Below, piece by piece: positions 51,971 to 60,874 of a DNA stretch of 64,000 nucleotides; position 1 is the first letter of the stretch, and each line of letters opens with the position of its first letter. Position numbers and translations under genes: made by a program. Source of the stretch: JAJKIV01 sp036741775 (GTDB lineage: Bacteria > Gemmatimonadota > Gemmatimonadetes > Gemmatimonadales > Gemmatimonadaceae); NCBI GenBank assembly GCA_036741775.1, contig DAINRQ010000024.1:1-64000 (forward strand), read 5' to 3'. The notes beneath the pieces were generated by a model, which was not told the origin of the DNA, made no database searches, and was given only the letters and a program-made list of their open reading frames with translations.

Positions 51971-52951
51971 CTACCGCGAGTCCGTCACGCCGGATTTCTT
52001 CGGCTTCGAGAGACACCAGCTCGAGCGACCCCGGAATACCTCGCGCCATTCACCGTTCTCGTAGCCGAGGATCGAGAGGAACGTCTCGCCCGCGAAGTGC
52101 CACCCCTCGAGCATGATCTCGTCGACCCCGTCACCGTTCACGTCGAGGTGATCGATGTATCGACGGTACTCGGCCGCGGCCACGGGGCCCGATGCGACGT
52201 GGCGGAACGTCGGCTCGTACCCGGCGCCGGCATCATCGGCGATCGTGACCACGTGCGCGGTCGTCCCGTGACGGTCGCTCGCCTCGGGGTCGAGGAACGA
52301 CGCGATCAGTGTGGGCGCCTTGGTCGCGCCGGTATTGATCGCCACGGAGTGAAACGCGTTCGGCGACAGCGCGGTGCTGTCGACACCACCGGCGCGTGCG
52401 ACTTCCACCGCGATCCGCTGGGCACGTGTTTCGAGGGCCTTCGTGAGCTGCGCCGGCGTCCGCGCCGGCACCGTCACGCCGGAGGTGGCCGCGAGTGCTT
52501 CGACGGTGTAGCTCAGGCGAACCGACGTCTCGAGTGACACCGCCGAGAGCGGCGTCACGAGCGTGCATCCGGGCAGCGAGTAGAGTGGCTGATCGCGCCG
52601 CTCCCACATCCCGCGGCGGACCCGCACCTCGCCGATTGCCACGCCATCGCGATAGAGCGGGTACCTGCGATTCGACCGCGTATACATCGCGTCGAACTCG
52701 CGCCAGCCGCTCGCGGTGAGCTCGATCGGCTTGAGGGCGCCGTCGACGATCGCCGCGACCGGCACCATGCGCGCGTCATCGCGCTCGCCGAAAAGCTGGA
52801 AGAGGATGTCCGGCTTGCGCGCGAGGTTGAGACGCGCGGACGGCGGTGGCCCCTCGGGCTCCGGCGGCTTCCCGAGTCCCAGCAGTGCCTTCGTCTTGTC
52901 ACACCCAGCGGCGACCACTAGGATGGTCGCGATGAGCGCAAATCGCTTCAT
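51971..52951 (-). CDS. Lipoprotein with FG-GAP-like Ca-binding motif
   Basis: 326 residues from MKRFALIATILVVAAGCDKT, a good lipoprotein signal (VAAGC). The mature protein begins with a Pro-rich linker (GKPPEPEGPPPS). A DVNGDGVDEIMLEGW segment near residue 285 has the DxNxDGxxD loop of FG-GAP/integrin repeats. The rest is beta-rich without a recognised family. It is divergent from nurA. The frame opens upstream to 53128, inside nurA on the other strand, and is rejected. Confidence 0.75.
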   Translation of the reverse strand: MKRFALIATILVVAAGCDKTKALLGLGKPPEPEGPPPSARLNLARKPDILFQLFGERDDARMVPVAAIVDGALKPIELTASGWREFDAMYTRSNRRYPLYRDGVAIGEVRVRRGMWERRDQPLYSLPGCTLVTPLSAVSLETSVRLSYTVEALAATSGVTVPARTPAQLTKALETRAQRIAVEVARAGGVDSTALSPNAFHSVAINTGATKAPTLIASFLDPEASDRHGTTAHVVTIADDAGAGYEPTFRHVASGPVAAAEYRRYIDHLDVNGDGVDEIMLEGWHFAGETFLSILGYENGEWREVFRGRSSWCLSKPKKSGVTDSR

Positions 52952-53065
52952 TGTGCGCAACTTCGGCGAACGTCCGAGGGACCGTGCGGACGCCGTCGCG
53001 GAACCCCCGCGGGGACGCCTCACGTCTCGTGCAGTACTGCCAGTAACGAGCGCCGAGCGTCGCGC

Positions 53066-54076
53066 ATGACATACGGCGCACCGCCGACACCTGCCGGCCT
53101 TCGCGAGGCACTCCGTCTCTTCCAACACGAGACGGCCGCCCTGCGCGATCCCGGACCCTCACTTGAGACGACCGCCACCCCGCCGGAGCCACCGCGAGTT
53201 GTAGAGTCCGATGTGATCGAGAGCACAACCGTCCGCGCGCACCGGATCGACGAGCCACCCGTCGTCGGATTCGCCGCCTTCCTGGACGGGGTGCAGGAGA
53301 GCCGGATCGTCCACTACGCGGACGGCATCCCGCTCGTATTCGGCCGGGCCTCCGCGGTGATCCGGCAGCGCCTGTTGCGCCGGATGGTGACCTGGAAGCG
53401 GCCCGTCATCCGTAGCCGCCTCTACATTCCGCGCGCACTCGTCTCGCCGGCACTCTGGGCGCGTGCGCTGGAGAGCAGCTTCGACGTCGTGGACACGACC
53501 GAGCAGATCGACGGCCGCATGGGCGCGCCGTCGTCGGCAAACGACGCGCACCCATTCGCCGTTGCCCAGCGCGCGCTGGATGCCGTCAAGCGTGACCGCG
53601 AAGCCACCGAGCGGCAGCTCGCCGAGGAATGGTGCGTCACGCAGGCGGAGACCCTGTTCGTCGACGGAAGCATCGCGACGAGCGAGCGCGTCTCACGTTC
53701 TCCGCTGGCCATCGGCGTCGTGAAGAGCCACCGAACGCTCTACGTGAGCGGCCCCGCCATGCGCGTCGTGCAAACGCTCCCGCCGCGACACCGGTCGAGT
53801 GTCCTTCGGGTGGATGCGTTTCACCGCACGTCGGTCGCGAGCTGGTATCTCCGCGTCCGGGACTGCGTCGGACGCGACCCGATGTGGGGGCTGCTTCGCG
53901 TCGAAACCGCGCTCCCCGACATCGCCCAGTCGCCACAGGCGATAGCGGCGCGCGCGAACCTCATCTCGCGATGGATTCTCGCCGAGTCGACCCCGCTCTC
54001 GCTGCCCGACGGTCGATGGGACAAGATGGTGTACGGGATCAGGGACTGTGAGGAGTTTCTGAAGGCCCTCGGATAG
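53066..54076 (+). CDS. nurA: NurA-like 5'-3' nuclease
   Basis: 336 residues. NurA nucleases pair with the HerA translocase to resect DNA ends, in most archaea and some bacteria. The metal-binding Asp positions appear in GFAAFLDGVQ (about residue 74) and ETLFVDGSIA (about residue 200), and the later conserved stretch is DPMWGLLRVETALPD. GVVKSHRTLYV fits the Lys of the RNase H-like fold. It is the first gene of nurA-herA-(secreted)-sbcD-sbcC. The N-terminal 60 residues are disordered-looking, so a later start is possible. The assignment rests on pattern plus context. Confidence 0.8.
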   Translation: MTYGAPPTPAGLREALRLFQHETAALRDPGPSLETTATPPEPPRVVESDVIESTTVRAHRIDEPPVVGFAAFLDGVQESRIVHYADGIPLVFGRASAVIRQRLLRRMVTWKRPVIRSRLYIPRALVSPALWARALESSFDVVDTTEQIDGRMGAPSSANDAHPFAVAQRALDAVKRDREATERQLAEEWCVTQAETLFVDGSIATSERVSRSPLAIGVVKSHRTLYVSGPAMRVVQTLPPRHRSSVLRVDAFHRTSVASWYLRVRDCVGRDPMWGLLRVETALPDIAQSPQAIAARANLISRWILAESTPLSLPDGRWDKMVYGIRDCEEFLKALG

Positions 54077-54095
54077 CTCGCGACCCACGCGCCGT

Positions 54096-56183
54096 GTGGA
54101 TCGCCGGACCGTGCCCTCGCAAGGGGCGCGGGGCCCGGTTCCGACGGCTAAGCTTCCACAGCCAGCGTCAGCCGCCGGATTCGTCGGCCTCTTGCCCAAG
54201 CCGCCTGCAGTCGTGACAGACACACCAGCCCTCGAACCCCCCGCGCCGCTCGGTCGCGTCGTTGCGACGGAGCGCCGTCCGAATACGCCGCACGAGTTTC
54301 ACTTCTGGACCGCGCTCGAATCCCCGGTCGGGATCGGCACCATCGTGCGCGTGGACGGCCGGCCGTCGAACGGACAGATCCCGCACGTCTACGGCGTGGT
54401 AGTCGAGGGGTTCAGCTACACCGACCTGCAGTCTCCGCTGCACGACGTCATCGGGCACGACGCATCACCCGAGAGTGCCGGCTTTGCGGCAACCGAGCGC
54501 GCCGAGATCCGGCTGTACACCGCGGCCGTCCTCCGCCAGATCCCGGACGAGCCGCTGCAACCGGTTCCCATGGGACGCGTATACCTCGCCACCGAAGAGG
54601 ACGTCGCGGTGGCGCTGCGTATGGATGGCTACCTGAAGGAAGGAAGCCACACGGGTATCCCCGTGGGGGTGTACCGCGCCGGTGGTACCGATTCGCCAAT
54701 CTACCTCGACGCCGACTTCCTCGTCGGGCCCGAGGCCGCACACCTGAACATCACGGGCGTCTCCGGGCTCGCCACGAAAACGAGCGCGGTGGAGTGGCTG
54801 CTCGCGTCCATCTTCACGCACTTCCCTGCGAGCAAGGGATCGATCGCGGCCGTGTGCTTCAACGTGAAAGGGCCGGACCTCTGCTTCCTCGACCAGCCGG
54901 GCGTCCTCGACGATCGCGACCGCGAGCTGTACGAGAAGATGGGCGTCCCCGCGCGGCCATTCGAGAACGTCCGCTACTTCGCGCCCTACAGCGCGAAAGG
55001 GTTCACGCTCAACACGCTGCGATCCAACGAAGCGCTGCTCGACAACGTCGTCCCGCTCACCTGGGGGCTGCGTGAGGTCCTGCAGTTCGCCGAAGTGCTG
55101 TTGAACAAGGACGACGTGGACGCGAAGGCGGACGCGCTCATTGACTTCATCAAGGAGCGCGTGATCGACAAGGAGTTCACGGACGAGCTACTCGGCGCCA
55201 CACGCTATCGGGTGCAGTCGTTCGCCGACCTCGAGAAGTGGTTTCGGGATGTGCTGCGCGCGCTCGAGGCCCAGGACGACCAGAGCTGGCGCACGCACCA
55301 CGTAGCGACCATCCGCAAGGTCAGGAATCGGCTCTCGAACATCTCGCTCCGCTGCGCCGGGCTCGTGACCGATGACGGCGCGGTGAGCGACCTGCCGTTC
55401 GGCAACTTCGAGGACCGGGCGGTGTATGTGGTGGACGTCGCGAACCTCGAGGAAGCCGCGCAGGATCTGATCTTCGCGCGCGTCGTCTCGAAGCTTCGCG
55501 AACACCTCGAGCGACGCGACCTGGGGGTGAAGCACGTCATCGTGTTCGTCGACGAGCTGAACAAGTACGCGCCCGGGGATGGCCAGGACACCTACGTTCG
55601 GAAGATGTTGCTCGACATCGCGGAACGCGGCCGGTACCTGGGCCTCGTGCTGTTCAGCGCCCAACAGTTCCGCTCGCAAGTGCACCGGCGCGTCGTGGGC
55701 AACTCCGGGACGTCGCTCTACGGGCGCATGGATGCCGACGAGCTGGCGTCACCGGGCTACGCCGTGCTGAGCCCGGCCATTCGCACGAAGCTCGCGACGC
55801 TCGAGAAGGGACAGTTGATGATTCGACACCCGCACTTCACGCAACCGATCTTCGCACGGTTCCCGCGCCCGGCAGTGATGCAGGGGCGCGATGGGGCCGA
55901 GCGATACCCGCAGGCGGGCGAGGTGGCGCTCGACAACGCGGTCGTGCGCGCGCTCCGCCGGCTGGACCCGAGCATCACGTTAGGCTGGTACCACGATGTG
56001 GTGACCCACGCCACCGAAGAGGAAGTCCTTCGGGCACGGAACGCGACCATCCAGGCCCGTCCCGACGACGTGAAAGCGTTCTTCGCCTCACAGTTTCGCC
56101 GGATCGTCCCGCCGCGCCAGCCCGCGCGACCGATGTCGCAGCCGCTCCGCACGACACCCGCGGATGATCCGTACGGCTTCTAG
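54096..56183 (+). CDS. herA: HerA-like DNA translocase ATPase
   Basis: 695 residues from GTG, 19 bp after nurA. The N-terminal HAS-barrel (FWTALESPVGIGTIVRVDG ... HVYGVVVEGFSY) precedes the FtsK/HerA ATPase core. The P-loop is unusual: ITGVSGLATKTSAVEW (about residues 219-234) instead of GxxGxGKS/T. Walker B is VIVFVDELNKYAPGDG, and the sensor/arginine-finger region is AERGRYLGLVLFSAQQF ... SLYGRMDADEL. ATP-binding proteins with GVSGxATKTS are known from cyanobacteria and other phyla, so this is a subgroup rather than a dead enzyme. It partners with NurA. Confidence 0.83.
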   Translation: MDRRTVPSQGARGPVPTAKLPQPASAAGFVGLLPKPPAVVTDTPALEPPAPLGRVVATERRPNTPHEFHFWTALESPVGIGTIVRVDGRPSNGQIPHVYGVVVEGFSYTDLQSPLHDVIGHDASPESAGFAATERAEIRLYTAAVLRQIPDEPLQPVPMGRVYLATEEDVAVALRMDGYLKEGSHTGIPVGVYRAGGTDSPIYLDADFLVGPEAAHLNITGVSGLATKTSAVEWLLASIFTHFPASKGSIAAVCFNVKGPDLCFLDQPGVLDDRDRELYEKMGVPARPFENVRYFAPYSAKGFTLNTLRSNEALLDNVVPLTWGLREVLQFAEVLLNKDDVDAKADALIDFIKERVIDKEFTDELLGATRYRVQSFADLEKWFRDVLRALEAQDDQSWRTHHVATIRKVRNRLSNISLRCAGLVTDDGAVSDLPFGNFEDRAVYVVDVANLEEAAQDLIFARVVSKLREHLERRDLGVKHVIVFVDELNKYAPGDGQDTYVRKMLLDIAERGRYLGLVLFSAQQFRSQVHRRVVGNSGTSLYGRMDADELASPGYAVLSPAIRTKLATLEKGQLMIRHPHFTQPIFARFPRPAVMQGRDGAERYPQAGEVALDNAVVRALRRLDPSITLGWYHDVVTHATEEEVLRARNATIQARPDDVKAFFASQFRRIVPPRQPARPMSQPLRTTPADDPYGF

Positions 56184-56199
56184 CAGACGACGTCCGGGC

Positions 56200-57033
56200 A
56201 TGCGGTCGTTGCTGGTCGGCGCCATCGCGGTCGGTGCACTCGCCATCGCGTCTCCCGATGCCGAAGCGCAGGCGCGTCAGCCGGTGTCGCTTCGCATCGG
56301 GCCTCCGGTTGGCGAGACGCTCCGCATGCGGCTCGACCAGCGCGTGGAGATGACCGGCACGACGCGCATAGCCGAAGGCGATAGCACGGCAACCGTCGTC
56401 GCCACGTTGCTCGTCATCTCGCGCGCGTTCGTCGAGCGGCGCGACCGCGACGCGACGATCGTGCTGGCCTCCACCGATTCCGTCGCGGCGTCGAGCAACG
56501 GGGCAGACTCGCTCTTCATTGCCACCGAGGCCATGCGTGCGCTGCAGGGCAAACGCGTGCGCCTGCGCATCGCTCCCGACGGCGCCACGGAAGTCGTTGG
56601 TGGCGCGTCCGGGGCCGAGCTGAACGCCGTGTTCTCGCAGATGCCGGCCACGCTTCCGAGCACGCCCATTCCGGTCGGCGCGACCTGGTCACGGGAGATG
56701 GTCGCGCCACTGGCGGGGACCGCGGCGATCGGGGGGGGCGGGAAGCTCCAGGTGCGGTTCCGGCTCGACTCACTGTCCGCGAACGGAGACTGGGCGCACG
56801 TCTCCCTGAACGGGGCGCTGACGCCACCCGGTCCCGCCGCGGACGGCGCAGGCACCCTCGTCATGTCCGGGACGATGACCGGCGGCCTGGTGATCGATCG
56901 CCGCCGGGGGTGGATCACCGAGGCACGAATGACCTACCTCGTGAGGTCGGTCATGACGCCCCCGGCCGGCAGCAACGCGGCGTCGCTCCGGTTCCGGATG
57001 AAGGTGACCCAGTGGATGCGCGCCGAGCGCTGA
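56200..57033 (+). CDS. Secreted beta-rich protein of unknown function within the herA-sbcDC cluster
   Basis: 277 residues from MRSLLVGAIAVGALAIASPDAEAQA, a cleavable signal peptide. An alternative ATG at 56164 overlaps herA by 20 bp. The mature part is beta-rich (QPVSLRIGPPVGETLRMRLDQRVEMTG, TVVATLLVISRAFVERRDRDATIVLASTDS, LIATEAM, GATWSREMVAPLAG). The pattern resembles periplasmic DUF6263-type proteins, but the link is weak. A secreted protein amid cytoplasmic DNA repair genes is unexpected; it may simply be an independent gene. Confidence 0.75.
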   Translation: MRSLLVGAIAVGALAIASPDAEAQARQPVSLRIGPPVGETLRMRLDQRVEMTGTTRIAEGDSTATVVATLLVISRAFVERRDRDATIVLASTDSVAASSNGADSLFIATEAMRALQGKRVRLRIAPDGATEVVGGASGAELNAVFSQMPATLPSTPIPVGATWSREMVAPLAGTAAIGGGGKLQVRFRLDSLSANGDWAHVSLNGALTPPGPAADGAGTLVMSGTMTGGLVIDRRRGWITEARMTYLVRSVMTPPAGSNAASLRFRMKVTQWMRAER

Positions 57034-57150
57034 CAATCATGCGTCGCGCGCTGGTGTCGTAACCCGCGTCGGCACCTATATTTGGGCTTACGCGTGCATG
57101 CCGCGGCCGCCCGCCGCTGGCCTCACGCGTCCGTCGACTGTTTCCGCAGC

Positions 57151-58344
57151 ATGCGCCTCGTCCACCTGTCCGACCTGCACCTCGGCTTCCGCCAGTATCA
57201 GCGCCAGACGCCCGCCGGGATCAATCAGCGGGAGGCTGACGTCGCGGCAGCGTTCAAGCGGGCCATCGACAAGGTGATCGAGCTGGCGCCGGACATGGTC
57301 GCGATTGCCGGGGACATCTTCCACACCGTCCGGCCCACGAACCCGGCCATCCTGCACGCGTTCACGCAGTTCAGCCGCCTAACGCGCGAGCTGCCGAACA
57401 CGATCGTCGTAATGGTCGCCGGCAACCACGATACGCCGCGGGCGGTCGAGACGGGATGCATTCTCCGGCTCTTCTCCCCCCTCGGCATTCACGTGGTGCA
57501 CGCCGAGGCGGAACGGCTCTCGTTTCCCGAGCGCGAGCTCTCGGTGCTCGCCGTGCCCGACGTCCCGGGCCCGCGTCCGGCGCTCGACCCGGACCCGAAC
57601 ACGCGCCATAACGTCCTCGTGATTCACGGGGAGGTCGAGGGCGTGTTGCCGGCGGCGGCCGTCGCCCAGGAGCGCACCACCCTCGAGATCACCCAGGCCG
57701 AGCTCGGCGCCCCGCGCTGGAGCTACGTCGCGCTCGGGCACTACCACGTGTTCCGCGAGATCGCGCCTAACGCGTACTACTCGGGGTCCATCGAGTACAC
57801 GAGCGCGAACGTGTGGGGCGAGCTCGCCGAGGAGCGCGGGGCGAAGCTGCCGGGCAAGGGAATGATCGAGTACGACCTCGAGACGCGGAAGCGGCGCTTT
57901 CACTTTCTCCCCGCCAGCCGTCCGCTCGTGGATCTGCCCGTCATCTCCGCTCGAGGGATGTCGGCGACCGATCTCGACGCGGCCATCCTCGCGGGCACGC
58001 AACGCGTCAGCGGCGGCATCGACGACAAGGTCGTCCGCCAGGTCGTCCGCGACGTCCCGCGCCACGTCGCCCGGGAGCTCGATCACAAGGCCCTCCGCGA
58101 GCTGAAGCGGCGGGCGCTCCACTACCAACTCGACACGCGGCGCCCCGAGATCATCCGGACGCAGGCGAGTGGCGGACCGGGACGACGCCCCTCGCTCGCC
58201 GACACCGTGCGCGATCACCTCCAGCGCCGCGTCATGCCCGGCGACATCGATCGCGATCGGCTCGTTGCCCTCGGCCTCGATTACCTCCGCGAAGCCGAGA
58301 CGGTCGAGGCGACCGCGTCCGCCGCGGCTGGAGCGGCAGAGTAG
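57151..58344 (+). CDS. sbcD: SbcD/Mre11-like exonuclease
   Basis: 397 residues from MRLVHLSDLHLGFRQYQ. It is the calcineurin-like nuclease of the Mre11-Rad50 complex. All metal motifs are visible: SDLHLG (residues 7-12), AGDIFH (about 52), AGNHDTP (about 90), IHGEVE (about 158) and GHYHVF (about 195). A TATATT at 57077-57082 with a weak upstream element could be an internal promoter, so sbcDC might be expressed separately from nurA-herA. It ends 1 bp before the sbcC start. The C-terminal cap domain is Asp/Glu/Arg-rich. Confidence 0.95.
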   Translation: MRLVHLSDLHLGFRQYQRQTPAGINQREADVAAAFKRAIDKVIELAPDMVAIAGDIFHTVRPTNPAILHAFTQFSRLTRELPNTIVVMVAGNHDTPRAVETGCILRLFSPLGIHVVHAEAERLSFPERELSVLAVPDVPGPRPALDPDPNTRHNVLVIHGEVEGVLPAAAVAQERTTLEITQAELGAPRWSYVALGHYHVFREIAPNAYYSGSIEYTSANVWGELAEERGAKLPGKGMIEYDLETRKRRFHFLPASRPLVDLPVISARGMSATDLDAAILAGTQRVSGGIDDKVVRQVVRDVPRHVARELDHKALRELKRRALHYQLDTRRPEIIRTQASGGPGRRPSLADTVRDHLQRRVMPGDIDRDRLVALGLDYLREAETVEATASAAAGAAE

Positions 58345-58345
58345 C

Positions 58346-60823
58346 GTGAGGCTGCACCGGCTCCACCTCCAGAACTTCCGCCAGCACGCGGATTCCGTCG
58401 TCAACTTCGACCTGGGGCTCACCGGCATCATCGGCGCGAACGGGTCGGGGAAAACGACGATCCTCGAGGCCATCGCCTGGGCGCTGTACGGCAACTCGGC
58501 CACCCGCGGCACGCGCGACTCGATTCGGTTCATGCGCGCGCCGCCGCGGTCGCCGGTGAAGGTGGAGCTCGACTTCGACCTCGCCGGGCACCGCTACCGC
58601 ATTACCCGGGGCCTCACGAACGCCGAGATCTTCCTCGACGGCGCGTCGGCGCCGATCGCGAACACCATCACGGGTGTGAACGAGCTGTTGCAGCGCCGGC
58701 TCGGGATGTCGCGGTCGGAGTTCTTCAACACCTACTTCACCGGACAGAAGGAACTGAACGTGATGGCGGCCATGGGGCCGTCGGAGCGGGCACAGTTCCT
58801 CTCTCGCGTCCTTGGCTACGAGAAGCTGCGCACCGCGCAGCAACTCGTCCGCGAGCGGCGCCGCCTCATCGCGGCCGAAGCCGCGGGGCTTCGCTCCGGG
58901 ATGCCCGACCCCGACGCGGTGGCGCGACTGCTCGCAGACGCGGAACACCGGCTCGCCACGGCGCGCCAGGCCGCCGCGACGGCCGAAGCCGCACGGCGTG
59001 AGCGTGAAGCGGTGCTCGCGGACCTCACGCCGCGGTGGGATCGCGCGCAACAGCAGCGCGACAGCCTGCAGGAGCTGCTCTCCGAGCTGCGGGTGGCCGA
59101 GACCGAGGAGACCGCGCTGAGCCGCGATGCCGAGCGCGTTAGGCGCGAGCTGACGAGCGTGGCGGCGGCGCGGACCGAGCTCGAGACGCTCGCCGTCGAG
59201 CTCCAGCCGCTCAGCCAGCTGGGCGAGGAATTCCAGCGCTACGAGCGACTCGCGCGTGAGGAAGGGCGCCGCCAGACGCTCGCGGAGACGGAGCGAGCGC
59301 TCGTCGAGGAGCTCACACGACTTCGGGAACGGCGCGCGCGCGTCTTCAACGCGCCGATCATGGAAGAGGAAGCCACGATCGCGCTCGAAGCGAAGCGCAA
59401 GGAGCTCGAGGAAAGTCTGGGCCGACTCGAGGCGCGCCGTACGGAATGGGTGCGAGACCGCCAGGAGGCCGAAACCAAGCGCGATGCGCTGCGCCGCCAG
59501 TACGCGGAGCTCAAGACCCAGCGCGATCGCATCGTCGACCTCGGCGAGGAAGGCGCGTGTCCGGTCTGCACGCGCCCGCTCGACCAGCACTACCGCGGCG
59601 TGCTCGAGCACTTCGACGAGCAGCTGGAGACGATCGCGGTCGACGGGCGGTTCTACAACACGCGCCTCGAGCAGCTCGAGGAGATGCCTGACGAGGTAAA
59701 GGAGCTCGACGCGGCGCGGCGCGCGCTCTCGACCGAGGTGGGAACGCTCGAGCGGCGGCTCGCGAAGGTGCAGGCGGCGGTGCAGGAGCTCTCGCAGCTC
59801 GGCAAGGAGATATCCATCAAGGAGCAACGGTACGAGGCCGTGCGGCGCGACCTGGCCGCGATCCCGTCCGGGTACGACGGGGCACGTCATACCGCGCTCC
59901 GCCGCGAGGTCGAGCGGCTCGCCCCGCTCAACGAACGCGCGACGCGTCTGAGCGCCGCGATCGATCGCGAGCCTCTCCTCGCCGCGGAGCAGCTGCGCGT
60001 CACGGAGTCGTTAGGAGCGCTGACCGCGCGGCTGACGTCGTTGCGCGAACGCCGGAAGACGGTCGAGTTCTCGGAGTCCGAATACCTCACGCTTCGGGCG
60101 GCTTACGAGTCGGCGGCCGCCTCGGCCCGGGCCGCCGAGGTCGCGGCCGCGACCGCCGCGGCCGATGCCGTGGCCGCGCGGGCCGCTCTGGAGAGCGCCG
60201 AGCGGTCGCGCAAGGAGCTCGAGCGGGTGCAGGCGACGCTCGACAGGCTGCAGCGCGACCGGCGGCTGCACGATGAGCTCGACCGCGCCTACTCGGACCT
60301 CCGCACCGATCTCAACTTCCAGCTCCGGCCGGAACTCTCGGAGCTGGCGAGCTCGTTCCTGCAGGACCTGAGCGACAGCCGATACTCCGAGCTGGAGCTC
60401 GACGACAACTACAACGTCATCGTGCTCGAGGATGGCGTGCCGAAGCCGGTGATCTCGGGGGGCGAAGAGGACATGGCCAACCTCGTGCTCCGTCTCGCGA
60501 TCTCGCAGATGATCGCGGAGCGCGCGGGGCAGCAGTTCTCACTGCTCGTGCTCGACGAGGTGTTCGGCTCGCTCGACGAAACGCGTCGTCACAACGTGGT
60601 GGAGCTGCTGCGGCGGTTGCAGGACCGGTTCGAGCAGGTCATTCTCATCTCGCACATCGAGGGAGTGCGCGAAGGGCTGGACCACATCATCACCGTGCGC
60701 TACGACGAGGAGACCGGCGCGTCGGTAGTGAGTGGAAGCGAGGAACCGACGCTCGATCTCGGCGATGCGGCGGCGGTGGAACCGGACGACGATGTCTACG
60801 AGCGTGTCGAAGCCACGGGCTGA
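58346..60823 (+). CDS. sbcC: SbcC/Rad50-like ATPase
   Basis: 825 residues from GTG one base after the sbcD stop. The N-terminal lobe has the ABC Walker A IIGANGSGKTTILEAIAWALYG (about residues 29-50) and FNTYFTGQKELNVMAAMGPSERAQFLSRVLGYEKL. Two long coiled-coil arms (about 160-400 and 415-660) meet at the zinc hook CPVC (Cys405 and Cys408). The C-terminal lobe has the signature ISGGEEDMANLVLRLAISQMI (about 704) and Walker B LLVLDEVFGSLDE. With 825 residues it is Rad50-length rather than the longer E. coli SbcC. Confidence 0.95.
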   Translation: MRLHRLHLQNFRQHADSVVNFDLGLTGIIGANGSGKTTILEAIAWALYGNSATRGTRDSIRFMRAPPRSPVKVELDFDLAGHRYRITRGLTNAEIFLDGASAPIANTITGVNELLQRRLGMSRSEFFNTYFTGQKELNVMAAMGPSERAQFLSRVLGYEKLRTAQQLVRERRRLIAAEAAGLRSGMPDPDAVARLLADAEHRLATARQAAATAEAARREREAVLADLTPRWDRAQQQRDSLQELLSELRVAETEETALSRDAERVRRELTSVAAARTELETLAVELQPLSQLGEEFQRYERLAREEGRRQTLAETERALVEELTRLRERRARVFNAPIMEEEATIALEAKRKELEESLGRLEARRTEWVRDRQEAETKRDALRRQYAELKTQRDRIVDLGEEGACPVCTRPLDQHYRGVLEHFDEQLETIAVDGRFYNTRLEQLEEMPDEVKELDAARRALSTEVGTLERRLAKVQAAVQELSQLGKEISIKEQRYEAVRRDLAAIPSGYDGARHTALRREVERLAPLNERATRLSAAIDREPLLAAEQLRVTESLGALTARLTSLRERRKTVEFSESEYLTLRAAYESAAASARAAEVAAATAAADAVAARAALESAERSRKELERVQATLDRLQRDRRLHDELDRAYSDLRTDLNFQLRPELSELASSFLQDLSDSRYSELELDDNYNVIVLEDGVPKPVISGGEEDMANLVLRLAISQMIAERAGQQFSLLVLDEVFGSLDETRRHNVVELLRRLQDRFEQVILISHIEGVREGLDHIITVRYDEETGASVVSGSEEPTLDLGDAAAVEPDDDVYERVEATG

Positions 60824-60874
60824 GCCGCGCGGCCGGGCTGCCCCGGTCGGGTGATTCGTTAGGCAACGGAATTC

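Noticed and set aside
57379..59890. Long minus-strand frames under sbcD and sbcC
   Set aside because: They are shadows of long coiled-coil and nuclease genes; no start signals and composition biased to Arg/Leu/Glu.
53066..60823. HerA-NurA cluster as an anti-phage defence system
   Set aside because: HerA can be part of defence modules, but here it lies with Mre11-Rad50 in housekeeping surroundings with no mobile genes, which fits DNA repair better.
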